This document shows positions 11,419-22,204 of a stretch of DNA of 64,000 nucleotides, piece after piece (position 1 is the first letter of the stretch; each line of letters opens with the position of its first letter). The translations under genes and the position numbers were made by a program. The notes beneath the pieces are model-generated. The model was given only the letters and a program-made list of their open reading frames with translations, did no database searches and was not told the DNA's origin. The DNA comes from Fragilaria crotonensis (lineage: Eukaryota > Bacillariophyta > Fragilariophyceae > Fragilariales > Fragilariaceae): contig JAKSYS010000022.1 in NCBI GenBank assembly GCA_022925895.1, positions 1-64,000 of the forward strand. The letters are read 5' to 3'.

Positions 11419-12631
11419 ATGGCTGCTCCAGCCCCTCATTTTGCATTGGCTCCGGCCTTTGCTAATCCTGATGTCCTCAACTACTCTGAGCAGGCTGCTG
11501 CCAAGCTCTTCAAGTCTGGTACTGAGGCTTTGTCCATCAAATTTGACTGCAAGCCAGACAATCTTCAGCTCTTCCTTGATCAAACCAGGGATAGATCCAT
11601 AGTCTTTGATTGGCTCAACATTCTTAGCATTCCCATTCAAGGTAATGTGGCTAATTCCAAGGATCTCATTGAATCTTATGGAGAGATCTCCTATGAGGAG
11701 GTCAGAGCCCATGCCCTCACCTACATGCATGAGGATGCCAGGGAAGCTCAAGATTCCTTCATGATGTATCATTGTCTCATGAACTCTTTGACTGATGCTG
11801 CTCAAAAGCAAGTTAGAACCAGAGGCAATGTTCACCCATTCATCTTTGGAGGCAAAGGGTCAGGTCCAGTCCTCCTCAAGGTCATTATCATGGTCTCACA
11901 TGTGGACACCAGAGCCACCATCACTAGTGTCCGCACCAAACTCTCCAGTCTCGATCATGCCATGCGTGAAATCGATTCTGACATTGAACTCTTCAATGAC
12001 TATGTCCTTGGATTAGTCAGCAAGCTCTCTGCCAGGGGTGAACAAACCCAAGATCTCCTGGTGAATCTGTTCAAAGGTTATAAGGCCTGCAAAGATTCTG
12101 AGTTTGTGGACTACATCAAGAAGAAGGAAGGCTTCTATGAAGAAAGGTGAGTATCAACAACTCATGGATTGGGCTCTCAACAAGTTCAAAACCAGGAAAG
12201 AGTCAGAGCAGTGGTGCCTCAAGACTACAGAGGAGGAAACTATCATTGCCTTGCAATCCCAAGTCAAAACCCTCATGTCCAATCAGAAGAAACCTAATCC
12301 AGCAAGTGGCAAGTCCAGTGGAGGTGGCAAGAAGGACAACAAGCAGGGAAACAAGAAAGACAAGGGTAAAAGCAAGTTCAGAGTTGAGGATCTTCCAGCA
12401 TGGGTATATGTTCATCCTAAGGAAGGGGAGAAGCAGTCCAAGACTGTTGAAGGCAAGGACTATCATTGGTGCCCCAATCACAACAGGTGGACCAGACACA
12501 AGCCTTCTGACTGTAAGGGTATTGGTTTCAAAGGTGGTCCCAAGAAGGATCAAGGCAACAAGAGCCAAGGCTCCAATCCTACCATGAAACTGGCCAACGC
12601 TCTTGCGGCTATCTCTGATGATGAGGAATGA
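11419..12631 (+). pseudogene. Copia-2 Gag region
   Basis: ATG at 11419 (MAAPAPHFALAPAFANPDVL). A mostly helical Gag with SHVDTRATITSVRTKL and DLLVNLFKGYKACKDSEF, followed by a basic Lys/Gly/Asn-rich stretch (about 12300-12380, GGGKKDNKQGNKKDKGKSKF) that would bind nucleic acid. A possible metal-binding group WCPNHNRWTRHKPSDC lies near 12470. The family packs element RNA into particles. Slightly broken. Confidence 0.8.
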
Positions 12632-12643
12632 TGGGGACGCCCA

Positions 12644-15600
12644 ATGGACTGCGTGTTCATTGGGCTTTGGATTTTCAAGTGGTGGCAGAGATGGTGCGCA
12701 GACGTGTGCTACCTCTTCAGCCATAGCTTGGAGGCCATTGTCCAATCTATTCAGGTGTGGGTTACCAATCCAAATTCAGGCAAGGCCTCAGGAAAGATGA
12801 GAAATTGGAAGGCACACCCAGTCACAGTATCTGAATATGTCAAGTCATGGATGCATGAGGGAGGTTTCAGCATGCACCCAAGACCAAGACCCTGGATCAG
12901 GGACAAAAGGCCAAGATACAAACGAAATTCCACCCAACTCAACTGCCTGACAGCAGTCATTGCAATGAAGGCAAGGCAAGCCCACCAAGATGAAGCAGCA
13001 AGGTTTGATACTGATTCCAAGGCTATCAGGATTGACAACTGTGCATCTTATTGTATCTCCAATGACAAGAAAGACTTCATCACTCCTCTCAAGAGGATCA
13101 ACAAAAAGTTGAAGGGGTTGGGTGGAACACTTACTGAGATCTACTCAGGGACCATCAAGTGGTCAATTGAAGATGATACAGGAGTCCCTCATGAAATTGT
13201 CATTCCACATGGGCTCTATGTCAAGGATTCACCTTCAAAGCTGTTGTCTCCACAGCATTGGGCCCAGACTGCCCAAGACTTCAAGCCTTTGCCTAGAGGC
13301 ACATGGTGTGCAACATACCATGACAGCATTCAACTACACTGGGCTCAAAGACAGCACACTAAAACAGTGAGGTTGAACCAGGGGAGTGGCAACATTGCAA
13401 CCATGTATACTGCTCCAAACTACAAGGCTTTCACCACCTTCTGCAACATGTGTGAGGTGGAACTGGATGATGATGACCCAATCATCAACATGGAAACCCA
13501 TCTCATCCCTGATGATGAAAATGAAGACTGTCATGAACCTCTTCATCAACCAGAGGCACCAGATACCTCATCTCAAGGGGTGGATTGGAGTCAACCTCCA
13601 AATACACCAGTCTCATTTGATCTTGATGCCAAGAACCGCCCTGACTTGCCAGCCCTCATTGAAGATGAAGAGGATACTGCTTTCCAAGAGAAACCAGCTG
13701 CAGAATTCCTTTGCTGGCATCACAAGCTGAATCACATGTCAGGAGCCAAAATGCAAAGCATGGCCAAATGCGGTTTGCTCCCAAAGAAATTGGCAAAATG
13801 CCAAATCCCAGCATGCACAAGCTGCTTGTATGGGAAGGCCACCAGGAGACCCTGGAGGACCAAACCCAAACTTGGTCAGTAAGGTGGCAAGCTCAGGACG
13901 GCAACGGAGCCAGGACAGTGCATCAGCGTTGATCAATTGGAGTCCACAACTCCAGGGCTAATTGCCCAAATCAAGGGTTGGCTTACCAAGAAGAGGTACA
14001 GGGTGGCAACCATCTTTGTTGATCACTTCAGTGGTTTGTCTTACATCCACCTTCAGAAGTCAACCAATGCAGATGAAACTCTTGACGCAAAGCTGGCATT
14101 TGAGAGGTATGCAACCAAGTTCAAGGTCCAAGTCAAGAGTTATCAAGCTGACAATGGCAGATTTGCTGAGAATAAGTTCATGGCTGCTGTCAAGGAATCT
14201 GGGCAAACAATCACTTTCTGTGGGGTCAATGCTCATTTCCAAAATGCTGTGGCAGAAAGAAGGATCAGGACATTGCAAGATCAAGCCAGGACCATGATGA
14301 TTCATGCTCAACACAGGTGGCCCAAGGCTATTGATGCTCATCTGTGGCCTTATGCCCTCCGGGTTGCCAATGAGGTTCACAATTCAACACCTACAATTGG
14401 AAGGGAGGATCTCAAGTCTCCATTTGAGTTGTTTGCAAAGTCAGAGGTCATGCCTAACCTCAATCACTTTCAACCTTTTGGGTGTCCAGTCTTTGTCCTT
14501 GACAATAAAATGCAATCTGGAAACAAGCTACCCAAGTGGGAAGTCCGCTCACGTATTGGGATCTACCTGGGAATGTCAATTCAACACGCAAGGAGTGTGG
14601 CATTGGTCCTCAACCTCAAGACTGGTCATGTGTCACCCCAATTCCATGTCACCTTTGATCCAAAGTTTGAAACTGTCAGAGGCACTCTTGGAAACTTGTC
14701 ACCACCCTCAGAATGGCAAAAGTTGTGTGGATTCAAGTCATCATTGCCAACGACCAAGCTACAAATTCCCAAGCAAGATGATCAGGGTCAATCATTGAAG
14801 CAAGCAAAGGAGTCTCAACCATTCATGGAGTTTGATTTGGAACCAGGAGTTCGAGTCAATGAGGGAGGATGGCAAGCTTCACAAACACCACTTCCAGACT
14901 CTGAGGGAGAGCAAGGTCAAGAACCTCAAACACTCAGAAGGTCTCCCAGGCTCAATAAAATCCCAGACAAAACATCCAAGGTCCTGGAGGTGTGGTATGA
15001 CCTGGAGGCCAAGCTTGAAGACAAAATCACTTATCATGTGGCATATGAAACTATCAAGGAGTGGGCAGACATTGATGATGAAGAGCAGCATCCTATGCTT
15101 GCTTATGCTGCTTCAGCAGATCCTGACACAATGTACTACCATGAGGCCATGAGGGAGCCAGACAGGCCTGAGTTCATCAAGGCAATGGTGAAGGAAGTCC
15201 AAAGTCACACCGAAAACGGAGTGTGGGAACTAGTTCCAAGGTCATCGATACCGCCAGGCACCAAGGTCCTTCCAGCAGTGTGGGCCATGAAGCGCAAGCG
15301 CCGAATTGCCACAAGAGAAGTTTACAAGTGGAAGGCAAGGCTCAACATTGATGGATCCAAGCAAGAGGAAGGTGTCAACTACTGGGAAACATTCTCACCT
15401 GTGGCATCATGGGCAGCCATCAGGATGGTGCTCATCACAACCTTGATTCATGGATGGCACACCAAACAAATCGATTTTGTGTTGGCCTACACCCAAGCAG
15501 AGGTGGAGTGTGAACTCTACATGGCCATCCCAAAAGGCTTTGAGGTAGAGGGGGACTACGTCCTCATGCTGAAGAAGAATCTCTTTGGTCAGAAGCAAGC

Positions 15601-16723
15601 TGGTAGAGTGTGGAACCAGCATCTGGTGGACAAGCTCAAGGAGGTTGGTTTCATTCCAAGTGAGATTGATGAATGCCTCTTCTACAAAGGGAAGTCAGTT
15701 TTTGTTCTCTACACGGATGATTCCATCTTGGCTGGACCAGATGATCAAGAGTTGGAAGACATTATCCAAGAGATGAAGTCAGTTGGCCTTAACCTCACAG
15801 TGGAAGGAGACATCTCAGACTTTCTTGGAGTTCAAATTGACAGAGTCAATGCAACCACCTTCAATCTCTCTCAACCTCACCGCATCAATGATGTCATCAA
15901 AGAACTCAGACTGGATGGGAAGAATGTGGCAATCAAGAAAACCACTGGAGCTTCAAGCAAGACTCTCATCAGGCATCTGGATTCACCACCATTTGATGAT
16001 CACTTCAACTACAGAAGGGTGATTGGACAGATGAACTATCTGGAGAAGTGTTCAAGGCTTGACATCTCATGTGCAGTCCACCAAGGCGCAAGGTTTGTGT
16101 CCAACCCAAGGTTGCAGCATGGCAAGGCATTGAAGTGGTTGGGAAGGTACCTGGTTGGTTCAAGGGACAAAGGCATGATCTATTCCCCCAGCAATCAAAG
16201 CTTTGATGTCTATGTGGATGCATCATTCACAGGGGATTGGGACCCAGAGAATGCAGAATGGGATCCAGACACAGCAAGGTCAAGAACTGGCTATGTCATC
16301 CTCTATGCCTCATGTCCAGTCATCTGGGCATCCAAACTTCAGACAGAGATTGCTCTCTCAACAACTGAGAGTGAATACCTGGCAATATCAACAGCCACCA
16401 GAGAAGTGCTTCCATTGATGGAGTTGATACAAGAGATGCAGGAGAATGGTTGTGGATTGACAGCAACAACACCTCAACTTCATTGCAGGGTATTTGAAGA
16501 CAACACTGGTGCTGTGGAGTTGGCCTCAAGTGTCAAGAATCCGAAAATGCGTCCACGCACGCGCCATATCAATACCAAGTATCATCATTTCAGGAGCAAG
16601 GTTCAAGATGGTACCATCTCCATTCATCCAATCTCAACTGAAGACATGCTTGCAGATATCCTCACCAAGATTTGCAACGAGGAAATTCATACCAAGCTTC
16701 GCAAGCAACTGATGGGCTGGTAA
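12644..16723 (+). pseudogene. Copia-2 Pol region
   Basis: Domains in order: an aspartic-protease-like part near 13030 (IDNCASYCIS); the GAG-pre-integrase zinc motif near 13700-13850 (WHHKLNHMS, then CTSCLYGKATRRPW); the integrase core from about 13990 (VDHFSGLSYIHL, QADNGRFAE, NAVAERRIRTLQ); reverse transcriptase from about 15200 (WKARLNIDGSKQEEGV, TFSPVASWAAIRMVL, then LYTDDSILAG); RNase H from about 16190 (DASFTGDWD, TTESEYLAIS, EDNTGAVELAS). The second residue of the catalytic box is Thr (YTDD), unlike YVDD in the two CoDi copies. Nearly open, about two breaks within Pol. Confidence 0.88.
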
Positions 16724-16740
16724 CGTCAGGACTACATCAA

Positions 16741-16753
16741 GCGAGTGAGGGAG
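16741..16753 (+). promoter_or_regulatory. Polypurine tract of Copia-2
   Basis: gcgagtgagggag ends exactly at the 3' LTR start. The same 13 bases stand before the 3' LTR of Copia-C at 21012-21024, which fixes the LTR start at taaaa in both. Confidence 0.75.
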
Positions 16754-17294
16754 TAAAACAATATCTTCAGGATTGAGGCTACTCTACCTCTCCTAACGTC
16801 CAAAGTTCCACGCGTTATCAACCGTCCGTCAGTCAACCAAAGTTTCTCCGGTGAGTCCCATTTCGAGGTGACACGTCAGCGCTCTCATAATATCTACGAG
16901 TCATTGTTCCTTGGACACGGAGAATTGTTCCGCGAGCCAGCTGATCTCAAAAAGGAACACAATCAAGTGCATCACTTTATATACATATTACATGCTCCAG
17001 GTACATGTTATATTCTCAAGATTCTCTGGGATTCAGCACAAGTCTACCAACAAGCTACAGAAAGGATTCTGAAGAACCCAGAAAGAACAAACAAAGAACA
17101 AGAAGAACAAGGAAAGTGCAGTGAAGAAGCTCCTTTCAATCTTGCCAAAGGCAGATCAATCTTGCCAAATTCATTTTATAGATAAGCTCACAATTAGTAA
17201 AACAAATTTCTACCAAAGAGTACAAACGCTCCTGCGATAACTAATTCGTCGTTAGCCCTTGTTTGCGGTCTCAAACACTGCGAATAAAACTTTA
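16754..17294 (+). repeat. Copia-2 3' LTR
   Basis: 541 bp, about 98-99% identical to 10745-11281. The length difference is explained by one 5-base and one 1-base indel. Confidence 0.88.
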
Positions 17295-18196
17295 CTTATC
17301 CATTGCTATGACGCAAGGTCACAGCATATCAATGCCAAACTTTGTTATTAGGGCCTCGTATGTCTTTCTGTAGCAACGACCTGTGTGGATGTCACCAACA
17401 TCAGACAATGCTTGTGGTTCAATGAATGGATCCTTCGCGTCATCAAAAAAATTGCATCTTGATTAAGTGTTGGACATGAGAGTAGTGATGCAAACACTTC
17501 ACGGGCATCAAAGTAAATCATGGATACTGTTCTCTGTGTGTAAGGCAGGTACAATTTCTTCCCCTTTGGGATCAATCCGTTCATATTGTACCTTTTGTAC
17601 AAATTAGTGATTACCTTGCGGCGAGTGGGTTGACAACCCTCGCGGAAAGTATGACCACTACCGTTTGATTTGGCAGCCCACTTGAGTATGATCTCAAATG
17701 CTTTTAATGGACAATGGAGCTCCTTTAGGAGCTGCAATAACTCAATTAAGACCTCCTTCTCCCAAGAAAAACGCGCAAGACCTAGCGGGTTATCTTGCAG
17801 CTAGAAAAGTTTCAGATACAAGTCCAAAACACCGGCATCCGGACCTTCCTCGCCTTCACTTGCATCAGTGAAGGCGTCCTCCTCATCAAGATTGTCATTG
17901 GGAAACCATCATTGTCATCGATTACAACAAAATCTTCATCATCAACTCCATTCACATTGATGATGGGCAGCTCTGGTTGCACATTGTGCACAAAAGAGAG
18001 TGCTATACGAAGAGGATCTCAAATTCGGACGGGTGCCATGATCAGCGCCTTCCGACACATTACTGCCAGCAATTTCACAACAATCATCTGTGTCAGCGCG
18101 GCGTGGCATGTAATAAGAACCACATGCCAAACTACGCACAAGGTGCGCACCAAGCCTCTTGAAACTTTTCCCACAATCAGAAAGTGATGTCAACAT
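17295..18196 (-). pseudogene. CACTA-like transposase, N-terminal part
   Basis: Read on the minus strand from 18196: SLSDCGKSFKRLGAHL (a possible N-terminal zinc-finger-like segment), then from about 17737 CPLKAFEIILKWAAKSN, KLYLPYTQRTVSMIYFDA and REVFASLL. In a neighbouring frame DDAKDPFIEPQALSDVGDIH and RCYRKTYEALITKFGIDML lead up to AMDK at the Copia-2 junction. The product would be the front half of the transposase that continues at 10744. Frame changes show decay. Confidence 0.55.
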
Positions 18197-18812
18197 AGTA
18201 CCATATTAAAGATAGACAACGACTTGAGAGGATTGAAATACTATGTCAAGGATTCACCTTCAAAGCTGTTATCTCCACAGCACTGGGCCGAGACTGCCCA
18301 AACTTCAAGTCTTTGCCAAGAAGCACATGGTGTTCAACATTATGTGGCCTTTGAAGCCATCAAAGAGTGGGTGGACATTGAGGGAGAACAGCATCCCATG
18401 CTGGCTTTTGCTGCCTCCGCAGATCCCGACACGTACTACCATGAGGCCATGAGGGAGCCGGATCGCGCCAAATTCATCAAGGCAATGGAGAAGGAGGTCA
18501 AGAGTCACACCGGTTCCAAGGTCACCAGTCCCTCCAGGAACCAAGATTCTTCCAGCAGTGTGGGCCATGAAGCGCAAGTGCCAAATTGCAACCAGGGAAG
18601 TCTTCAAATGGAAGGCAAGGCTCAACATTGATGGGTCCAAGCAAGAGGAAGGAGTCGCCTATTGGGAAACCTTCTCACCTGTGGCATCATGGGCAGCCAT
18701 CAGAATGGTGCTCATCACAACATTGACTCATGAGTGGTTCACCAAGCAAATTGATTTTGTGTTGGCCTATACTCAAGCAGATCTGGAGTGCCAACTCTAC
18801 ATGGCCATCCCA

Positions 18813-19825
18813 GAATATTTACTCCGGGCAAAGTTGCAAGCATCTACGTGAAAGCCTCGTAATATATTTACGCGAGAAAAGAGCACAACTAGTACCATGA
18901 AAGAGAGGGCCTCCGAGCCCTCTCACCTCCGTCCGCCACTTGATTCTCTCACCCACAGCAACAATCATTCAGATGGAAAAGCTGACAGATTTGAGGCCCC
19001 CCTTTTCCAGCCATTGTTCACATCCTACATGCAAATCCAGTACTTTTTCTACGACGTTGAAATTCTCTGTACCTTGCTCCCGTGGTGTTCTCGAGTGATC
19101 CGTAACCATTCAGTGATTTCCGACTCCTACCGTACCGTGCCTACTTCTACAAAGCCATATAGTACTGCGCAACGAAACTCTACCGCTCAAAACTCTCCTA
19201 TGCAATCAATTTGGAGTACTCGTTCTGTGCTGTCGCCCACCAACGCGCCGTTTCCTACCGCGCAGTCTCTTCTTACCCTGCAATCAGTGACAGCACAATC
19301 TTCTACCGTTCAGCACTCCCCTACCGTGCACCCCCCTAATGTGCTAACACCTACCGTGCAATTTCCTAATGTGCAACCTCCTACCGTGCAACCTCCTACC
19401 ATGCAACCTCCTACCGTGCAACCTCCTACCGTGCAACCTCCTACCGTACAACCTCCTACTGTGCAACTTCGTACCGTGCAATCCCCAATGATGCTCCCTA
19501 CTAGCATGCTACCTTCTACAGTGCAATCCTTTACTGTGCTATCTTCTACCGTAACATCCTTTACCATGCCACCTCCTACCGTGCAAATGCAGTTCCAAAT
19601 GCGAATTTATCTCCCGAAGATCGAAATCTTTCCCCATTACAGCCATCCACCCTACCATGCATGGATGTGTGGTGATGATATGTTGTGAGTGTTTCTGAGT
19701 GACCCCGGAAGGGGCAATTTCTACTACTGGACGCTATCACTTCGGAGGTAGTATCTAGTCGTGTGGGTCGACCGCTCCTAATGTGAGCGAAGCGGCAGCA
19801 CGTTAAATTGATATTTAGTTTTTTT
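18813..19825 (+). mobile_element. 1 kb insert with 14-15 bp target duplication and oligo-T end
   Basis: The Copia-C frame stops at tacatggccatccca (18798-18812) and resumes after tacatgccatccca (19826-19839), so this segment was inserted with a long duplication. Its right end is an oligo-T run (atttagtttttttt). Such a duplication is typical of target-primed retroposition, and an oligo-T end is typical of an RNA polymerase III terminator, so a SINE-like origin is possible though 1 kb is long. Short hairpins are present: GAGAGGGC/GCCCTCTC at 18903-18924 and CCCC-ggaa-GGGG near 19702. An open frame of 263 codons (18897-19688) exists because of the minisatellite; I see no protein family in it. 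Confidence 0.7.
19130..19590 (+). repeat. 15-bp minisatellite (cctaccgtgcaacct)
   Basis: The clearest copies are at 19375-19465. More degenerate copies with the same 15-base spacing extend on both sides, about thirty in all. The period is a multiple of three, so both strands stay open (PPTVQ on plus, GGCTV on minus). Confidence 0.85.
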
Positions 19826-21024
19826 TACATGCCATCCCAAATGGCTTTGAGGTTCAAGATGAATGTCAAGACTAGAGTTTGGAACCAGCATCTGGTCAAC
19901 AAACTCAAGGAGGTTGGATTTATTCCAAGTGAGATTGATGAATGCCTATTCTACAAAGGCAAGTCAGTGTTTGTCCTCTATACTGATGATTCCATCTTGG
20001 CTGGACCAGATCCACAAGAATTGGATGAAATCATTCAAGAAATGAAGGCAGTGGAGCTCAACGTCACTGTTGAAGGAGACATCTCTGATTTTCTTGGAGT
20101 TCATATTGACAGCATCAATGACAACGCCTCCAACCTCTCACAACCTCATCTCATCAATGACATCATCAAGAAATTGAGCTTGGATAGTCAAAATGTGGCA
20201 ATCAAGAAGACCGCTGGAGCTTCAAGCAAGACTTGCTGCAGGCATCTGGAATCTCCTCCTTTTGATGATCACTTCAATTAATGCCGGGTTATTGGTCAGA
20301 TGAACAATCTGGAGAAGTGTTCAAGGCTTGACATCTCATATGCTGCCCACCAAGGTGCAAGATTTGTGTCCAATCCAAGGCTTCAACATGGCAAGGCTTT
20401 GAAGTGGTTGGGGAGGTATCTTGTTGGCTCAAGAGACAAGGGAATGATCTATTCTCCAAGCAACCAAAGCTTTGATGTCTATGTGGATGCTTCATTCACA
20501 GGGGACTGGGATCCAGAGAATGCAGATTGGGATCCAGACACTGCAAGGGTCAAGAACTGGCTTTGTCATCTTTTATGCCTCATGTCCAGTCATACAGGCA
20601 TCCAAGCTTCAGTCTGAGATTGCCCTTTCACCAATTGAGAGTGAATATTTGGCAATTTCAACTGCCACAAGGGAAGTGCTTCCATTTGATGGAGTTGGTG
20701 CAAGAAATGCAAGATCATGGATGTGGCTTGACAGCAACATCACCAAGGCTCCATTGTTGGGTTTTTGAAGACAACAGCAGCGCCATTGAGCTGGCTTCAA
20801 GTGTCAGGAATCCAAAGATGCGTCCCAGAACGCGCCACATCAACACCAAGTACCATCATTTCAGGAACAAGGTTCAAGATGGCACTATCTCAATTCATCC
20901 TGTCTCAAGTGAAGACATGCTTGCAGATATCCTCACCCAGATCTGCAATGAAGAGACTCACACCAAGTTGGGCAAGCAGTTACTGGGTTGGTAATCAAAG
21001 GATTTTGTCAAGCGAGTGAGGGAG

Positions 21025-21590
21025 TAAAAGAAAAGCTACAGTGATGGCATCTTCCATTGTGATCATACACTACCTCTCCTTCCATCCGGTTGTCAACCAA
21101 AGTTTCCGTGAGTCACGCTTTGGTTCTCTTTTGCACGATTGAGTCACGCTTCGCGTTCGCATTCTCGTAAGTTTTTGCGTCATTGTTCTTCGGTCATCGT
21201 CAAATGTTCCGCAGACATATCGATGGGAAGCACAATTGCCAGCCAACCTCAAAAGAGAACACAAACTGGTGCATCACCAAATCTACATATTACATGTTTT
21301 ATATTTCAATGTATATCTTTGGGATTCAGTATCTTTCAACAATCATTCTTCTCAAGGGATTCTGAAGAACTAACAAAGAACAATCAAGGAACAACCATAG
21401 AACAGAATGAGCAAGGAAAGTGCAGCTTCAGAGCTCTCATTCAGTTGTTTCAAATTCATTTCCTTCATGTTTTCATGCTTTCACAATTAGTCTATCGCAA
21501 AAAAACCTACTAAGTATTTTAATTAATTTGTTGTTTCGAGCCCTTATTTGTTGCTCCGTTGCCCCAAATAAAACCTTTTTCACTTTGCAC
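21025..21590 (+). repeat. Copia-C 3' LTR
   Basis: Starts taaaag directly after the purine tract at 21012-21024. It shares ctacctctcc, gtcaaccaaagttt, acatattacatg, gggattcag and aaggaaagtgcag with the Copia-2 LTR in the same order, but with much divergence. The right end is not sharply defined. Confidence 0.7.
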
Positions 21591-22204
21591 TTTATTACCT
21601 CGTGAGTTGCCCTGTCTTATGGCCTGATCGCGATATTTATTAACAGCTTCATGGTAGTCCTTAAATAAGACTTGCCGTCGGAGGTACAAAATCGTAACAA
21701 AGTGGTTAAATCCTCAAGTAAAAATGAATGGATCCTATCATGAGATCAGGTTATTCAGACATGCCGACAGGCTTACAGGACATGCCAGTGACCGATGGAC
21801 ATAAGGGTCACAGTCAGGTGGTCTTGGAATGCCTGGCTAGGATGACCGATGGGATAGAAAAGCTCCCAGCCGGGTCAAGACTGTGGTTCTAGATCTTAAG
21901 CTCACTCTTTTATAGTTGACCAAAGTTGCATGCCGCTACTAGATGATTTAACTAAGTTCTTAGAGTCAATCCCTTGACAATGGCGGATTTGCCGCACTTG
22001 CGGGGGATTTAACTGAAAAATCTAACCAACCCTTCAAGTGAACATACTATAGTCGTGAGTAAAATTGATCTAATTTCATCCCTTCCCCTTAGGGCTCAGG
22101 GGCACTACGGGGCCACCGATAGTGATTAGTTCCCCACCTCCCTATTCGCATTTATCAAAGATCCAGTTTGTGATACAATCACGGCCTCATCCCCATGTAC
22201 AATA
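21591..22204 (+). other. Intergenic, nothing recognised
   Basis: No convincing open frame, repeat or RNA gene. This is the downstream flank of the coiled-coil gene on the minus strand. Confidence 0.6.

Larger units (their letters stand above)
10745..17294 (+). mobile_element. Copia LTR retrotransposon (Copia-2), fossil
   Basis: Bounded by LTRs of 537 and 541 bp and a 5-bp duplication cttat (10740-10744 and 17295-17299) made in the CACTA-like transposase. Order: LTR, primer site, Gag, protease and GAG-pre-integrase (HHCC), integrase core, reverse transcriptase with YTDD, RNase H, purine tract, LTR. The LTRs differ by about six substitutions and two small indels, so the copy is young. It is nearly whole: about three breaks. 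The LTR ends are TAAAA...CTTTA, not the usual TG...CA. Confidence 0.92.
7681..18200 (-). mobile_element. CACTA-like (Tnp2-type) DNA transposon, split by Copia-2
   Basis: The minus strand holds pieces of one large transposase: the N-terminal zinc-finger-like and middle part at 17300-18196, and the rest at 8588-10739. The break falls exactly at the Copia-2 insertion (AMDK before, NKTHIDMAG after, with a 5-bp duplication cttat). I assign Tnp2/CACTA-like from general layout: a C-R-C cysteine cluster, the MLHLI-LGW motif, and a C-terminal segment with LVDVKAI-PL-G and FLIRRK. Terminal inverted repeats were not found, so both ends are approximate; the left end is the less certain one. Confidence 0.6.
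18224..21590 (+). mobile_element. Partial Copia element (Copia-C), fossil
   Basis: Protein text closely related to Copia-2: YVKDSPSKLLSPQHWAETAQ near 18240, KEWVDIEGEQHPMLAF, WKARLNIDGSKQEEGVAYWE, FVLYTDDSILAGPD (19965-20010) and RNase H up to about 20994. The purine tract and an LTR follow. No 5' LTR, Gag or integrase is seen, so it is a truncated older copy with many breaks. It abuts the CACTA-like element on its left and is split by the 1 kb insert at 18813-19825. Confidence 0.85.

Noticed and set aside
19310-19567. Minus-strand 85-codon frame of GGCTV repeats, like a Cys/Gly-rich protein
   Set aside because: It is the other strand of the 15-bp minisatellite; a period divisible by three keeps all matching frames open.
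1-21600. Elements B and Copia-C as the two halves of one element split by the CACTA-like transposon
   Set aside because: Their LTRs are different sequences (tgataacac...aactaca versus taaaag...), so they belong to different families even though their proteins are related.
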